The notes below the pieces were generated by a model. That model was not told where the DNA came from. It was given only the letters and a program-made list of their open reading frames with translations, and searched no databases. Positions 1-8,045 of a stretch of DNA of 21,197 nucleotides are shown piece by piece. The stretch is taken from positions 1-21,197 of IMG/VR virus record IMGVR_UViG_3300026094_000738, one strand, 5' to 3'. This DNA comes from a virus. Numbering within the stretch: the stretch's first letter is position 1; every line of letters starts with the position of its first letter. Position numbers and translations under genes: made by a program.

Positions 1-11
1 ATTAAACTAAA

Positions 12-1910
12 ATGAGTTATAGATTAAACAAAACAAACGGCGAGCTAATAGTTGAACTTGCAGACGGCCAAATAGATAATACTAGCACTGATATTACTCT
101 AGTCGGAAGAAATTATAGAGGGTTTGGCGAACTTTTTAACGAAAATTTTATAAAGATCGTAGAAAATTTTGCTAATACTGCTGCGCCCGACGCACCGTTA
201 AGAGGACAATTATGGTACGATACTAATCAGCAGCGTTTAAAAATCTATAACGGTAATCAGTTTAGAACTGCAGGTGCTCCTGTTGTTAGTTCGAGTCAAC
301 CGTCCCTAGTTGAAGGCGACATTTGGATCGATAATCAAAATAGAAAATTATACTTTTATGACGGTAACGAAGATAATGAAATAACTCTAGTAGGTCCTGC
401 TTACGATCGGGCACAAGGAAAAACCGGACTAGAAGTTCAGTCTGTTATAGACACAAATGCAAGAGAGCGCGTGATTTTAAAAATGTTTATTGCAGGCGAT
501 CTTTTTGCAGTTGTAACACGGGCAGAAGGTGATGGTGAATTTTTTCTAGCTGGTAGAAATAAAATAGAAGGTTACCCTGACAATCCAGACGATAACAATG
601 TGCCTGCAAATCAGAGATTTAGACAGGGATTTAATCTTGTAGATAGCGGTTCTTTTTATAGAGGCACTGCAGAATCAGCTATTTCATTAGAAGATGCACA
701 AGGAAACCAAAAAACTACTGCAGATTTTTTAAATGCAAATGTAAACGAAGAAACTACAGGTTCTCTTTTTATAAAAAATTCTAACGGTATAACTGTCGGT
801 GTACAAGATACAGCATTTGCAACTCTAAAAATACTGGGAAATACAACTGCAATTGAAAACCAACAAAGCGCAACAGATATAGTGCTAAGAACAAAATTAG
901 GAAATCAGTTTAAAAATGCAGTTTATATACAAGGTCAAAATGAAAGAATTGGTGTACACAACAGCAGCCCAGAATTTAGCCTTGATTTAACCGGAGATTT
1001 AAGGACCACCGGTGACACAATTGTAGAAGGTGACTTAACTGTCAAAGGAAATGCTTCGTATTTTAATGTGCAGACACTGCAGGTATTAGATAAAAATATA
1101 GAACTAGGTTTGCTCGACGACAGCACCGAAGGCGACGACGACACTGTTGACGGTGGAGGCATAACTTTACGATCTCTAGACGGTTCAAAAGATTTATTCT
1201 GGGATAAAGAATTAGACAGCTGGGGATCTAATGTAAATTTCAATCTAGCTCAAGGAAACAGTTACAAAATTAATGGACAAAATGTATTGTCTCTTACAGA
1301 GTTAGGCCCGTTAGTTAAAACTGCAAGCGGATTAACAAGTATAGGAAAGTTACAAGATCTAGCAGTAGACGACTTACGGATTGATACTAATGTTATTTCG
1401 GCTCCGTCGGTAGCCGGCGTCGATAAAAATATAGTCTTGAATCCATCGGGGAATGTATCAGCATCGAATTCTAGAATAACAGATTTAACAGATCCTGAGG
1501 ATAATCAGGATGCTGCAACAAAACAATATGTAGATTCTCAAATTCTAATAACAGAGAATATCTCGCTTGCTTTGGATATTACAGGATTATCTGATCCCGT
1601 AATATCAGACCCGAGAAATGACGTAGCTGTAATTTTAGAATCAATTGCGCCTGCAAGCGAAAAACAAGAAGGAACACTAGCAAGAATACATGGGACTGCA
1701 TACAATGATTCAGCAATTAGTGGTATCGACGTTCAGTCGGCAGCAAATATTAATACTATAAGTGTAATTTCAGATGATAGTAGTGCTGTAAGCGTTGTTG
1801 AGAGTATATCTTTTGACCCAGTTTCTGGTACTTTTTCACCTATACCTAATAGATTAACTTTTACGTTTGAAGTGCAGAACGGTGCTTGGATTCACCAGAG
1901 TACAGTTTAG
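12..1910 (+). CDS. Phage virion/tail-fibre-type structural protein (632 aa)
   Basis: Probable virion fibre or tail-associated protein. The N-terminal ~130 residues contain two copies of a short beta-hairpin-like unit, G-[QD]-x-W-x-D-x-x-N-x-x-L-x-x-Y-x-G (about residues 65-86 and 102-128). The middle is repetitive and beta-rich, with DLTGDLRTTGDTIVEGDLTV near residue 330, typical of fibre shafts. Around residue 500 it carries DAATKQYVDS, a phrase I know from many phage tail-fibre and collar proteins. There is no signal peptide or membrane segment. The N-terminus is clearly paralogous to the next gene. The start has no good Shine-Dalgarno, and only 11 bases precede it, so its promoter is outside the window. 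The structural role is well supported; the exact position in the virion is not known. Confidence 0.85.
   Translation: MSYRLNKTNGELIVELADGQIDNTSTDITLVGRNYRGFGELFNENFIKIVENFANTAAPDAPLRGQLWYDTNQQRLKIYNGNQFRTAGAPVVSSSQPSLVEGDIWIDNQNRKLYFYDGNEDNEITLVGPAYDRAQGKTGLEVQSVIDTNARERVILKMFIAGDLFAVVTRAEGDGEFFLAGRNKIEGYPDNPDDNNVPANQRFRQGFNLVDSGSFYRGTAESAISLEDAQGNQKTTADFLNANVNEETTGSLFIKNSNGITVGVQDTAFATLKILGNTTAIENQQSATDIVLRTKLGNQFKNAVYIQGQNERIGVHNSSPEFSLDLTGDLRTTGDTIVEGDLTVKGNASYFNVQTLQVLDKNIELGLLDDSTEGDDDTVDGGGITLRSLDGSKDLFWDKELDSWGSNVNFNLAQGNSYKINGQNVLSLTELGPLVKTASGLTSIGKLQDLAVDDLRIDTNVISAPSVAGVDKNIVLNPSGNVSASNSRITDLTDPEDNQDAATKQYVDSQILITENISLALDITGLSDPVISDPRNDVAVILESIAPASEKQEGTLARIHGTAYNDSAISGIDVQSAANINTISVISDDSSAVSVVESISFDPVSGTFSPIPNRLTFTFEVQNGAWIHQSTV
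204..395 (+). repeat. Two tandem W-D-N-Y-G hairpin units in first fibre gene
   Basis: Codes for residues 65-128 of the first structural protein. GQLWYDTNQQRLKIYNG and GDIWIDNQNRKLYFYDG align position by position (G, Q/D, W, D, N, L, Y, G). The same pair recurs in the following gene, so the duplication predates the gene duplication. The DNA itself is diverged; the repeat is visible at protein level only. Confidence 0.75.
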
Positions 1911-1918
1911 CAGAATTC

Positions 1919-1926
1919 GATAAATA
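1919..1926 (+). promoter_or_regulatory. Probable T4-like late promoter (GATAAATA)
   Basis: GATAAATA differs at one base from the T4 late promoter octamer TATAAATA. It sits in the 40-base gap between the first two structural genes, 24 bases before the next ATG. Transcription would start about 6-8 bases downstream, leaving room for the ribosome site at 1938-1942. Assigned by match and position only. Confidence 0.55.
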
Positions 1927-1937
1927 CCATATATGAT

Positions 1938-1942
1938 AGGGG
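1938..1942 (+). promoter_or_regulatory. Ribosome binding site AGGGG
   Basis: AGGGG ends 8 bases before the ATG at 1951 and fixes that start for the second structural gene. Confidence 0.7.
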
Positions 1943-1950
1943 CTTAACAA

Positions 1951-3435
1951 ATGGCGTACACCATTAACAGATTTGACGGATCAACTTTAACAACTGTTCA
2001 AGACGGTACAGTAGATAACTTTACTGATCTTAAAATAGTTGGAAAAAACTTTGCAGGCTACGGAGAAATACAAAATGAAAATTTTATATTTTTGCTGGAA
2101 AACTTTTCTAGTCAGGCACCACCGCCTAGGCCCATTTCAGGACAGATATGGTTCGATGCAGACAATTCTAAACTGAAATTCTATGACGGTTCTAAATTTA
2201 GAACAACCGGCGGCGCTGAAATAAGCGAAGAAACCCCAGTTGGCCTAACAGAAGGTGATTTTTGGTGGGACACGCAAAACGAACAATTGTATGCTTACAA
2301 CGGCACTGATTTTGTCCTTGTAGGACCTCAAGATGCAGGCGAAGGCATTACTCAAATGCAAAGCATTTCTCTTCTTGGCGCTGACACCTTAACTAGATCT
2401 GTAATTGTTTCTGTCATCAATGATAACATAGTACATATAATTTCTAACGAAGCATTTACCATTGCTGAAGATTCAAGACCACCAGGTTTTGACGTTGTAA
2501 AACAAGGTGTAACTCTAAGAAATACACTATCAGGATCGGGAGGTGTAACCAGTCGTGTTACAGACAATTACGTTTTTTGGGGAACTGCTTCTGATTCAGA
2601 TAAATTGGGCGGGAAAAATGCAAGCGAATATATTGAAAAAGGTGATGCTTCTTTTGAAAGTCTAGTAGAGTTTGCGGATGTAGGATTTGCTGTTGGTGAC
2701 TCTAATGACCTAAGAGTCTTGATAGAAAATGATGATCAAGCAGTATTAGAAAACGCTGTAGGAAATGTAATAAGCCTAAGAACAAAAGACACTTTTGGTA
2801 TTGTAAAGACCCCACTAAGAATTTTATCTAATTCTGTTTTACCAGGCCAAACTCCAGATGGTGATTCTATAGAACAGGTCGATTTGGGTACTTCAACCGA
2901 TAAATTTAATGATATATATGCAGATAACTTTATTGGTGTAGCAGAAAGAGCAACTGCACTTGTAGTTAACGGAAATGATAGGTTTGGCGACGTGTCTGAT
3001 ACTGCTAACACTATTGCAGTAAGAGATGCCGCCGGCGGATTAAGAGCAGATCTTTTTAGAGGCGTTGCTCTACAAGCAAAATATGCTGATTTAGCAGAAA
3101 TATATTCTACTGCGGAAGATTTTGCAGTTGGAACGGTTGTGTCGGTGTGCTCGCACAACGATCATGAAGTGTGCGATAAGCAAGACAGCAACGTAATTGG
3201 TGTAATTTCAGAAAATCCTGCCTATTTAATGAATTCTGAAGCAGAAGGACAGGCGATTGCATTTACAGGAAGAGTCCCGGTTAGAATAATCGGTGCAGTA
3301 CAAAAAGGACAGAAGATCTATGCTATTGGAAACGGCGTCGCATCTACAAACGGCTCTGGTGATATTGTAGGCATTGCTTTAGCGTCTAATTCGACCTCAG
3401 AAGAAAAATTAGTAGAGTGTGTTTTAAAAGTATAA
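1951..3435 (+). CDS. Phage virion/tail-fibre-type structural protein (494 aa), paralogue of the preceding gene
   Basis: Second fibre-type protein. Residues 1-126 match the N-terminus of the preceding gene (LVGRNYRGFGE against IVGKNFAGYGE, then NENFI in both) and include the same two hairpin units at about 64-86 and 102-126. The middle is beta-rich. From about residue 371 there is a separate C-terminal module beginning AKYADLAEIYSTAEDF and running through VIGVISENPAYLMNSEAEG and GRVPVRIIGAVQKGQKIYAI. I know this arrangement from C-terminal head or chaperone-like domains of phage tail fibres, and it resembles the peptidase G2 type of intramolecular chaperone; self-cleavage is not shown. The start is supported by AGGGG 8 bases upstream. 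The shared N-terminus suggests both proteins attach to the same virion structure and differ in their distal parts. Confidence 0.85.
   Translation: MAYTINRFDGSTLTTVQDGTVDNFTDLKIVGKNFAGYGEIQNENFIFLLENFSSQAPPPRPISGQIWFDADNSKLKFYDGSKFRTTGGAEISEETPVGLTEGDFWWDTQNEQLYAYNGTDFVLVGPQDAGEGITQMQSISLLGADTLTRSVIVSVINDNIVHIISNEAFTIAEDSRPPGFDVVKQGVTLRNTLSGSGGVTSRVTDNYVFWGTASDSDKLGGKNASEYIEKGDASFESLVEFADVGFAVGDSNDLRVLIENDDQAVLENAVGNVISLRTKDTFGIVKTPLRILSNSVLPGQTPDGDSIEQVDLGTSTDKFNDIYADNFIGVAERATALVVNGNDRFGDVSDTANTIAVRDAAGGLRADLFRGVALQAKYADLAEIYSTAEDFAVGTVVSVCSHNDHEVCDKQDSNVIGVISENPAYLMNSEAEGQAIAFTGRVPVRIIGAVQKGQKIYAIGNGVASTNGSGDIVGIALASNSTSEEKLVECVLKV
2140..2328 (+). repeat. Two tandem W-D-N-Y-G hairpin units in second fibre gene
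   Basis: Codes for residues 64-126. GQIWFDADNSKLKFYDG and GDFWWDTQNEQLYAYNG align with each other and with the pair at 204-395. Confidence 0.75.
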
Positions 3436-3438
3436 ATA
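3431..3438 (+). promoter_or_regulatory. T4-like late promoter TATAAATA
   Basis: Exact match to the T4 late promoter octamer. It overlaps the stop codon (3433-3435) of the upstream fibre gene and lies 27 bases before the ATG at 3466. A start point near 3444-3446 leaves a short leader containing AAGGA (3454-3458). The position directly before a virion gene fits late transcription. Confidence 0.7.
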
Positions 3439-3453
3439 AAGTACGCACTTAAA

Positions 3454-3458
3454 AAGGA
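3454..3458 (+). promoter_or_regulatory. Ribosome binding site AAGGA
   Basis: AAGGA ends 7 bases before the ATG at 3466. Confidence 0.75.
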
Positions 3459-3465
3459 CGTTAAT

Positions 3466-4488
3466 ATGGCAGTTTCACCAGGTGATACAATTACAGCAGC
3501 AGATTTTAATAATCTTCAAAGCAGAATAGCACAGGTTTTAGGCACAGGGTCAGACGATTTTGGATACGGGCAAACGGTTGAAAGCAGCCAAGTAACTTCT
3601 TTAACAGATCCTGATATTCCAGACGGTGATTCTGTGCTTGCGTCACAATTTAACGATCTTAAAACCGATCTTGGAAAAGCATATAAACATCAAGAAGGCT
3701 CGGATATTCCTATCAACGATTTCACGGCTGGCGATATTATTGGTGCCAATGAATCAGGAACTAACCTAAATTTTGATCAAAGTGGCAACTATATATTTGC
3801 AAATGAAGACACTACTAAAGGATTCAATGATTTTCTTACAATTATGACAGATCTAGAATCTAATAGATTTAATATTCACCCAAGTCAAGAAGATGTCCAG
3901 GTTAGAGACTCTGATCAGAGAACTTCTAGTTTTAACGGCACTATTACTTCTCAGCTTACTATAAGTTTCACTAATGAAGATGCAAGAAGACATTTTTTTA
4001 ACTCTGGCGGGGATATTAGATTCGAAGGAACAGCTGATCTTTCAACATCGCAGCCGGGCAGCGGCGCTAGAGACGAAGGATGGAACGATTTGCTAGAAAA
4101 TCCAGGTACTATTATATTTGATTACAATTCTACTACAATTACAGGCAGTACATCTGGTGTATCTTTTCCAGGCGGTGTAATCGGCAACAATTCTCTTACC
4201 GGCAGCTTCCAAGTCATTTACAGAAAAGACGCCAATGGCGGTACTTATGGTGATTCTTTTTGGACGATCGAAGCTAGAGAAGACAGCAGCACAGTTATAA
4301 GATTTAGAATAACTCTAGTAGACGACGGTCCTGAGAGTGACACAGACGCCGGCGCCGACGGATCAATTGAAGGTGGTATTACTGAGCCAGTAACTGCTGA
4401 TCTAGAATTTGAATATTCTGCTAGACGTGCCAACGGTGAAGTAGTAGTGCCTTTCCCTGCATTTAGCATCGTAGACACATTTGAATAA
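3466..4488 (+). CDS. Phage structural protein (340 aa)
   Basis: Likely virion protein. The first ~70 residues look like a short alpha-helical attachment region (ITAADFNNLQSRIAQVLGTG and SVLASQFNDLKTDLGKAY, an imperfect internal repeat built on 'A-x-x-F-N-x-L'). The C-terminal ~200 residues are beta-rich and contain DARRHFFNSGGDIRFEG, close to a YFFNSGG-type phrase I recognise from tail-associated structural proteins of marine T4-like phages. No signal peptide or membrane helix is seen. It has its own late promoter (3431-3438) and a good ribosome site, and its stop lies 3 bases before the -35 box of the next transcription unit, so it probably ends the structural group. The exact virion position is unknown. 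Confidence 0.8.
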   Translation: MAVSPGDTITAADFNNLQSRIAQVLGTGSDDFGYGQTVESSQVTSLTDPDIPDGDSVLASQFNDLKTDLGKAYKHQEGSDIPINDFTAGDIIGANESGTNLNFDQSGNYIFANEDTTKGFNDFLTIMTDLESNRFNIHPSQEDVQVRDSDQRTSSFNGTITSQLTISFTNEDARRHFFNSGGDIRFEGTADLSTSQPGSGARDEGWNDLLENPGTIIFDYNSTTITGSTSGVSFPGGVIGNNSLTGSFQVIYRKDANGGTYGDSFWTIEAREDSSTVIRFRITLVDDGPESDTDAGADGSIEGGITEPVTADLEFEYSARRANGEVVVPFPAFSIVDTFE

Positions 4489-4491
4489 TTC

Positions 4492-4520
4492 TTGACATTC
4501 TGTTTTTACTCTTGTATAAT
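4492..4520 (+). promoter_or_regulatory. Consensus sigma-70 promoter (TTGACA, 17-base spacer, TATAAT)
   Basis: TTGACA at 4492-4497 and TATAAT at 4515-4520 are both perfect and are separated by exactly 17 bases. A second TATAAT follows immediately at 4521-4526. Transcription would begin near 4527, giving a leader of little more than the ribosome site. A host-type strong promoter suggests early expression of the genes from 4540 onward, unlike the late promoters before the structural genes. Confidence 0.85.
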
Positions 4521-4528
4521 TATAATAC

Positions 4529-4533
4529 AGGAG
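4529..4533 (+). promoter_or_regulatory. Ribosome binding site AGGAG that sets the start at 4540
   Basis: AGGAG ends 6 bases before ATG 4540. The open frame extends upstream to 4492, but an earlier start would place the coding region across the promoter, so 4540 is the real start. Confidence 0.85.
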
Positions 4534-4539
4534 TACGAT

Positions 4540-4896
4540 ATGGACGAACGTTTAGAAAAAGCCCTTGAATTTTCCAATTACATGGTTACGCTTAACAATC
4601 AAAAGCGTATTCTTAAAGAGCAGTTTAGAGAAAACATTGTTCATTATTATAACGGTGGACAATTTACAGTTACGCAAGATCTAATCACATTTGTTAATAT
4701 GCTAGTAGATCGAGGAGTGTCAGAAGACATAGTCCTTGTAGATGATAATGAAACTCCTGTGTTAATTGCTGATGCAGAAAGTTTTCTTGCAGACATTCTT
4801 GACAGATATTTTTCTGTAACAAACCAATACCACACCGCATATAAAGAACTACTATCTAAACGAAGTGTAGAAAAACTGGTAGACTATGACAACTAG
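4540..4896 (+). CDS. Small conserved-looking phage protein of unknown function (118 aa)
   Basis: I do not recognise a function. The protein starts MDERLEKALEFSNYMVTLNN. It is acidic, mostly predicted helical at both ends, with a central 'NGGQFTVTQDLITFVNML' segment and a short acidic stretch VLVDDNETPVLI that could be a beta-hairpin. It has no cysteine motif, signal peptide or membrane segment. It is first in the unit driven by the sigma-70 promoter at 4492-4520 and overlaps the following glycosyltransferase-like gene by 11 bases, so it is likely co-translated with it. Promoter strength and small size fit an early regulatory or adaptor protein, but that is a guess. Confidence 0.7.
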   Translation: MDERLEKALEFSNYMVTLNNQKRILKEQFRENIVHYYNGGQFTVTQDLITFVNMLVDRGVSEDIVLVDDNETPVLIADAESFLADILDRYFSVTNQYHTAYKELLSKRSVEKLVDYDN

Positions 4897-5773
4897 AGGT
4901 ATTGTTGTATTTGCTAGAAACAACAGTCAAGTTGACTATGTGAAACAGGCTCATTTTTTAGCAAAAAGAGCACAAGACATCCTTGGATTACCTACTACAT
5001 TAGTTACAGACAGTATTGAGTTTTTAGATGTTGAGTATCCAGATTGGCAAACTGTGTTTGATAAAGTAGTGTCTATAGTATGGCAAGCTGAAGATATTAC
5101 CGAAGACACAGTGTTGTCTCGTGGAGAACAGCACAGTCAAAAGAAATTTTATGATGGTGCGCTTGTATCAAAACGTCTAGAATGGAAGAACGAAGCACGC
5201 ACTCTTGCTTATGAAGTTTCTCCATACGATGAAACACTAGTATTAGACTCAGATATTGTTGTTTCTAATGATATATTTTTACAATGCTTCGAACAAACGC
5301 ATGATCTATTGCTGTATAAGACAGTAATCGAACTATTAGATTGTGATAGAGGCGATGATTTTGTCAGAGTTTCGGATACTTCGGTAGATTTTTACTGGGC
5401 AACTTGTATATTTTTTAGAAAAACCCAAGAAAATCAAATATTTTTTGATTTAGTTAAGCATATCCAAGAAAATTGGAATCACTATAAGAATATTTTCCAA
5501 ATAAATTCGCCATATTATCGTAATGATTATGCATTTTCTATCGCTATTCATATAATGAACGGCTATCAGTCCGGAGATTTTGTTAAACCTTTGCCTGGTA
5601 CGCTGTATTTTGTCACTGATAAAAGCATTTTATGGCAAATTCAAGACAGGTCTCTCATGATACTGCTCGAAAAACCCACATATGACGGTGAGTATACCCC
5701 AATAAGAATTGAAAACGCCAATCTACATGCTATGAATAAGTTTAGTTTAAATAGGTGTATAGATGAAGTCTAG
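4886..5773 (+). CDS. GT-A fold glycosyltransferase-like protein (GT8-like), copy 1 (295 aa)
   Basis: Probable cytoplasmic sugar transferase using a nucleotide sugar. The N-terminus (RGIVVFARN) gives the first strand of a GT-A Rossmann-like fold. The key site is PYDETLVLDSDIVV with the DxD-type metal/nucleotide motif D121-S122-D123 in the place typical of family 8 transferases. About 25 residues before it lies VSKRLEWKNEA, which could contact substrate. Its paralogue follows directly, with the same PYDET-[LI]-VLDSD core. Length suits a single GT-A domain. It overlaps the upstream gene by 11 bases and the downstream gene by 11 bases. Donor and acceptor cannot be read; decoration of phage or host surface components is inferred from context. 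Confidence 0.7.
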   Translation: MTTRGIVVFARNNSQVDYVKQAHFLAKRAQDILGLPTTLVTDSIEFLDVEYPDWQTVFDKVVSIVWQAEDITEDTVLSRGEQHSQKKFYDGALVSKRLEWKNEARTLAYEVSPYDETLVLDSDIVVSNDIFLQCFEQTHDLLLYKTVIELLDCDRGDDFVRVSDTSVDFYWATCIFFRKTQENQIFFDLVKHIQENWNHYKNIFQINSPYYRNDYAFSIAIHIMNGYQSGDFVKPLPGTLYFVTDKSILWQIQDRSLMILLEKPTYDGEYTPIRIENANLHAMNKFSLNRCIDEV

Positions 5774-6593
5774 AGGATTTGTAATTTTTGCAGAAGGGGA
5801 AGAGTATTTTCGCCAGGCATACCTTGCTGGACTAAGTATTCAAGCAGCTGGAAACAAATATCCTGTAAGTGTTATTACAAATTGTGTCTCAGACAACAAA
5901 CATCGTGAAATTTTTGACAAAATTATCGAAATTCCGTGGTACAAGCAAGACAATACTCTGTTAAAAACTGAAAATCGTTGGAAGGTATACCATGCAACAC
6001 CTTACGACGAGACTATAGTACTGGATTCTGATGTACTAGTGCTGCAAGACCTAGAATATTTTTGGAATTCTGTAAAAAATTACAATTTATATTTTCCTAC
6101 TAGAGTTTTTACTTACAGGAAAGAACTAATAGAAACAGATTTTTATAGAAAAGCATTTATTGCTAATGATCTTCCTAATTTTTACAATGTTTTACATTAC
6201 TTTAAAAAATGCAATTGGACAAAACAGTTTTATGAGTGGGTAGAGATAGTGAACAACAACTGGGAACTATTTTACGGTAATTTTTGCAAGGAACACTACT
6301 CAAAACACCCTAGTATGGACATTACTACTGCTATTGTTTCCAAAATATTAGACTGTGATAGAGAAATTTCCAATCAAAAACAGAATATGCCAGAAATAGT
6401 TCATATGAAGCCTCGCGCTCAGCAGTGGCGTAATCCAAAAAGCCGCTGGCAGGATAAAGTAGGTGTGTATCTTGATGAAAATTTGCAACTTAAAATAGGA
6501 AATCATAGGCAGGATACTGTGTTTCACTATACAGAAAACAATTTTGCAACAGATGATATTATAAGGAAATATGAAAAATGTCTGAAACTGTGA
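5763..6593 (+). CDS. GT-A fold glycosyltransferase-like protein (GT8-like), copy 2 (276 aa)
   Basis: Paralogue of the gene just upstream. It begins RGFVIFAEG, then ATPYDETIVLDSDVLVLQDL, with the DxD-type motif at D88-S89-D90. Near the C-terminus PEIVHMKPRAQQW offers a histidine in the position where GT8 enzymes place a metal-binding HxxG-like His, though the exact motif is not kept. RRxG-like basic stretches (NPKSRW) follow. AGGTG at 5753-5757 lies 5 bases before the ATG, so the start within the previous gene is credible. The two enzymes differ beyond the core, which suggests different acceptors or donors rather than a fresh duplication. Confidence 0.7.
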   Translation: MKSRGFVIFAEGEEYFRQAYLAGLSIQAAGNKYPVSVITNCVSDNKHREIFDKIIEIPWYKQDNTLLKTENRWKVYHATPYDETIVLDSDVLVLQDLEYFWNSVKNYNLYFPTRVFTYRKELIETDFYRKAFIANDLPNFYNVLHYFKKCNWTKQFYEWVEIVNNNWELFYGNFCKEHYSKHPSMDITTAIVSKILDCDREISNQKQNMPEIVHMKPRAQQWRNPKSRWQDKVGVYLDENLQLKIGNHRQDTVFHYTENNFATDDIIRKYEKCLKL

Positions 6594-7153
6594 TGTATGT
6601 GATTTTTGAAAAAGATACAGGAAAAGTATTAGGAATTTCTCCTAAACCAGAAAATGAGAACTCGATTCCTGTAAATCTTTCTGACGTAACAGGTCTTCTG
6701 AATGGTACTGAAAGAAAAAGAAATTACAGAGTTGAATATAATCCCAAAACTAAACAGTTAGAATTGCAAGACCAACACCAAGAAAGTTTTGACGGGTCTA
6801 GTGTGAATGATTTTATATACGAAATACCAGAAGACACAATAGAAGATGCTGATATAGTTGTCGAACAGGACAAACCAAACACCTGCTGGAGAATTAAACT
6901 TGGAAAACAGTTAAAAAGAAATCTACGCAAGAAAGGAATACGGCTAAACACTAGATTATCTTTCTCTGTTACAGCAAAACATGACCCTAATATACTTTAC
7001 AAAACTCTTTCTGTAGACTTTGCTAGCATACTGAATGATAATTATGCAGTAATAGATTTTTCTATGCCGTTTGAAACAGAAAACACGCCTCTATCTGTTT
7101 TTACTGCAAGACGATTCGATACTTATCAGTTTAAAAGGATATTAGATGAATAA
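6578..7153 (+). CDS. Unknown beta-rich phage protein (191 aa)
   Basis: Not recognised. The N-terminal 60 residues (MYVIFEKDTGKVLGISPKPE, then YRVEYNPKTKQLEL) look like beta-hairpins. The middle has an acidic segment (IPEDTIEDADIVVEQD), followed by a basic one (KLGKQLKRNLRKKGIRLNTR) and a C-terminal beta-rich part ending FDTYQFKRIL. The charge split might mean binding to DNA, RNA or a polyanion, but this is weak. The start at 6578 has AAGGA (6563-6567) 10 bases upstream; an alternative ATG at 6593 would give a TGATG stop-start overlap and lose 5 residues. It overlaps the next gene by 8 bases, so it belongs to this operon. Confidence 0.6.
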   Translation: MSETVMYVIFEKDTGKVLGISPKPENENSIPVNLSDVTGLLNGTERKRNYRVEYNPKTKQLELQDQHQESFDGSSVNDFIYEIPEDTIEDADIVVEQDKPNTCWRIKLGKQLKRNLRKKGIRLNTRLSFSVTAKHDPNILYKTLSVDFASILNDNYAVIDFSMPFETENTPLSVFTARRFDTYQFKRILDE

Positions 7154-8045
7154 AATTAGAATAGTAGAACAAGACATTATCTTTTTATCCTACGATGAGC
7201 CTAATGCTGAAAAAAACTATGCTGACCTTTGTCAAAAGATTCCTTGGGCAAAAAGAGTACACGGTGTAAAAGGATCAGACGCAGCACATAAAGCCTGCGC
7301 AGATTTATCTGACACTGAATATTTCATAACTGTCGATGGTGACAATCAAGTAAAACCTGAATTTCTTAATGTAGAAGTAGACGTCGAAAAACTAGGATTA
7401 ACAGCGGATCATGTATTTTCTTGGTGCGGCAAAATTCATGTAAACGGATTAATGTATGGCAACGGCGGCTTAAAATTATGGAATAAAAAATTTGTTAACA
7501 GTATGAAAACCCACGAAGCGTCAAACGGAACTGATCCTCGCTCTCTAGTAGAATTTTGTTTCGATGATTTATATTATCAATTTAATGAGAACTTTTCCGT
7601 TTCGTGTACAAACGCTTCACCTTTTCAAGCATTCAGAGCAGGCTTTAGAGAAGGCGTAAAGATGAGTTTAAATCAAGGTGCTCCGGTAAAAGATATTCGA
7701 TCAGTGTGGTGGCAGAACTTAGAACGTCTGCTAATATGGTGTTCTGTTGGTGCAGATGTTGAAAATGGTTTCTGGAGCGTTTATGGTGCGAGAGAAGGCT
7801 GTTATTTGACAAACTGCACAGACTGGGATTATACGCAAGTAAGAGATTTTGAATATTTAACAGAACAGTGGGACAATCATTATTCTAAAATTCAAAATGA
7901 CGACTTAATTTCTCATATACAAGAAGCAGGAAATATACTTGCTACTGATTTAGGATTAGAAATTGCTTTGCTTGACCAAGATTCTAGTAGATTCTTTAAA
8001 AAAGTATATCATAACACTCCCCGAATAATAAAATCAAGACAATGA
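7146..8045 (+). CDS. GT-A-like (family 2-like) protein paired with a radical SAM gene, copy 1 (299 aa)
   Basis: Likely glycosyltransferase-fold protein. IIFLSYDEPNAEKNY at 11-25 forms the first strand and nucleotide loop; FITVDGDNQV holds a DxD-like D64-G65-D66; YGNGGLKLW (about 104-112) and PFQAFRAGFREGVKM are further conserved blocks. All recur in the gene at 16599-17279 (FISYNESNADKNW, VVDADAE, YGYGGVKLL, PFSAWRSGFRECVKL), so the two are paralogues. This copy is about 70 residues longer, mostly at the C-terminus. AAGGA (7135-7139) lies 6 bases before the ATG. It overlaps the following radical SAM gene by 4 bases (ATGA). Catalytic activity and substrate are not shown; a non-enzymatic GT-fold role is possible. 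Confidence 0.6.
   Translation: MNKIRIVEQDIIFLSYDEPNAEKNYADLCQKIPWAKRVHGVKGSDAAHKACADLSDTEYFITVDGDNQVKPEFLNVEVDVEKLGLTADHVFSWCGKIHVNGLMYGNGGLKLWNKKFVNSMKTHEASNGTDPRSLVEFCFDDLYYQFNENFSVSCTNASPFQAFRAGFREGVKMSLNQGAPVKDIRSVWWQNLERLLIWCSVGADVENGFWSVYGAREGCYLTNCTDWDYTQVRDFEYLTEQWDNHYSKIQNDDLISHIQEAGNILATDLGLEIALLDQDSSRFFKKVYHNTPRIIKSRQ

Noticed and set aside
2736-3158. A 140-codon minus-strand frame inside the second fibre gene
   Set aside because: Low-complexity serine/threonine-rich shadow of the fibre gene, without a ribosome site or neighbours on that strand.
4470-4500. Rho-independent terminator between the structural genes and the accessory block
   Set aside because: No GC-rich inverted repeat followed by a T run could be found; only the promoter is clear.
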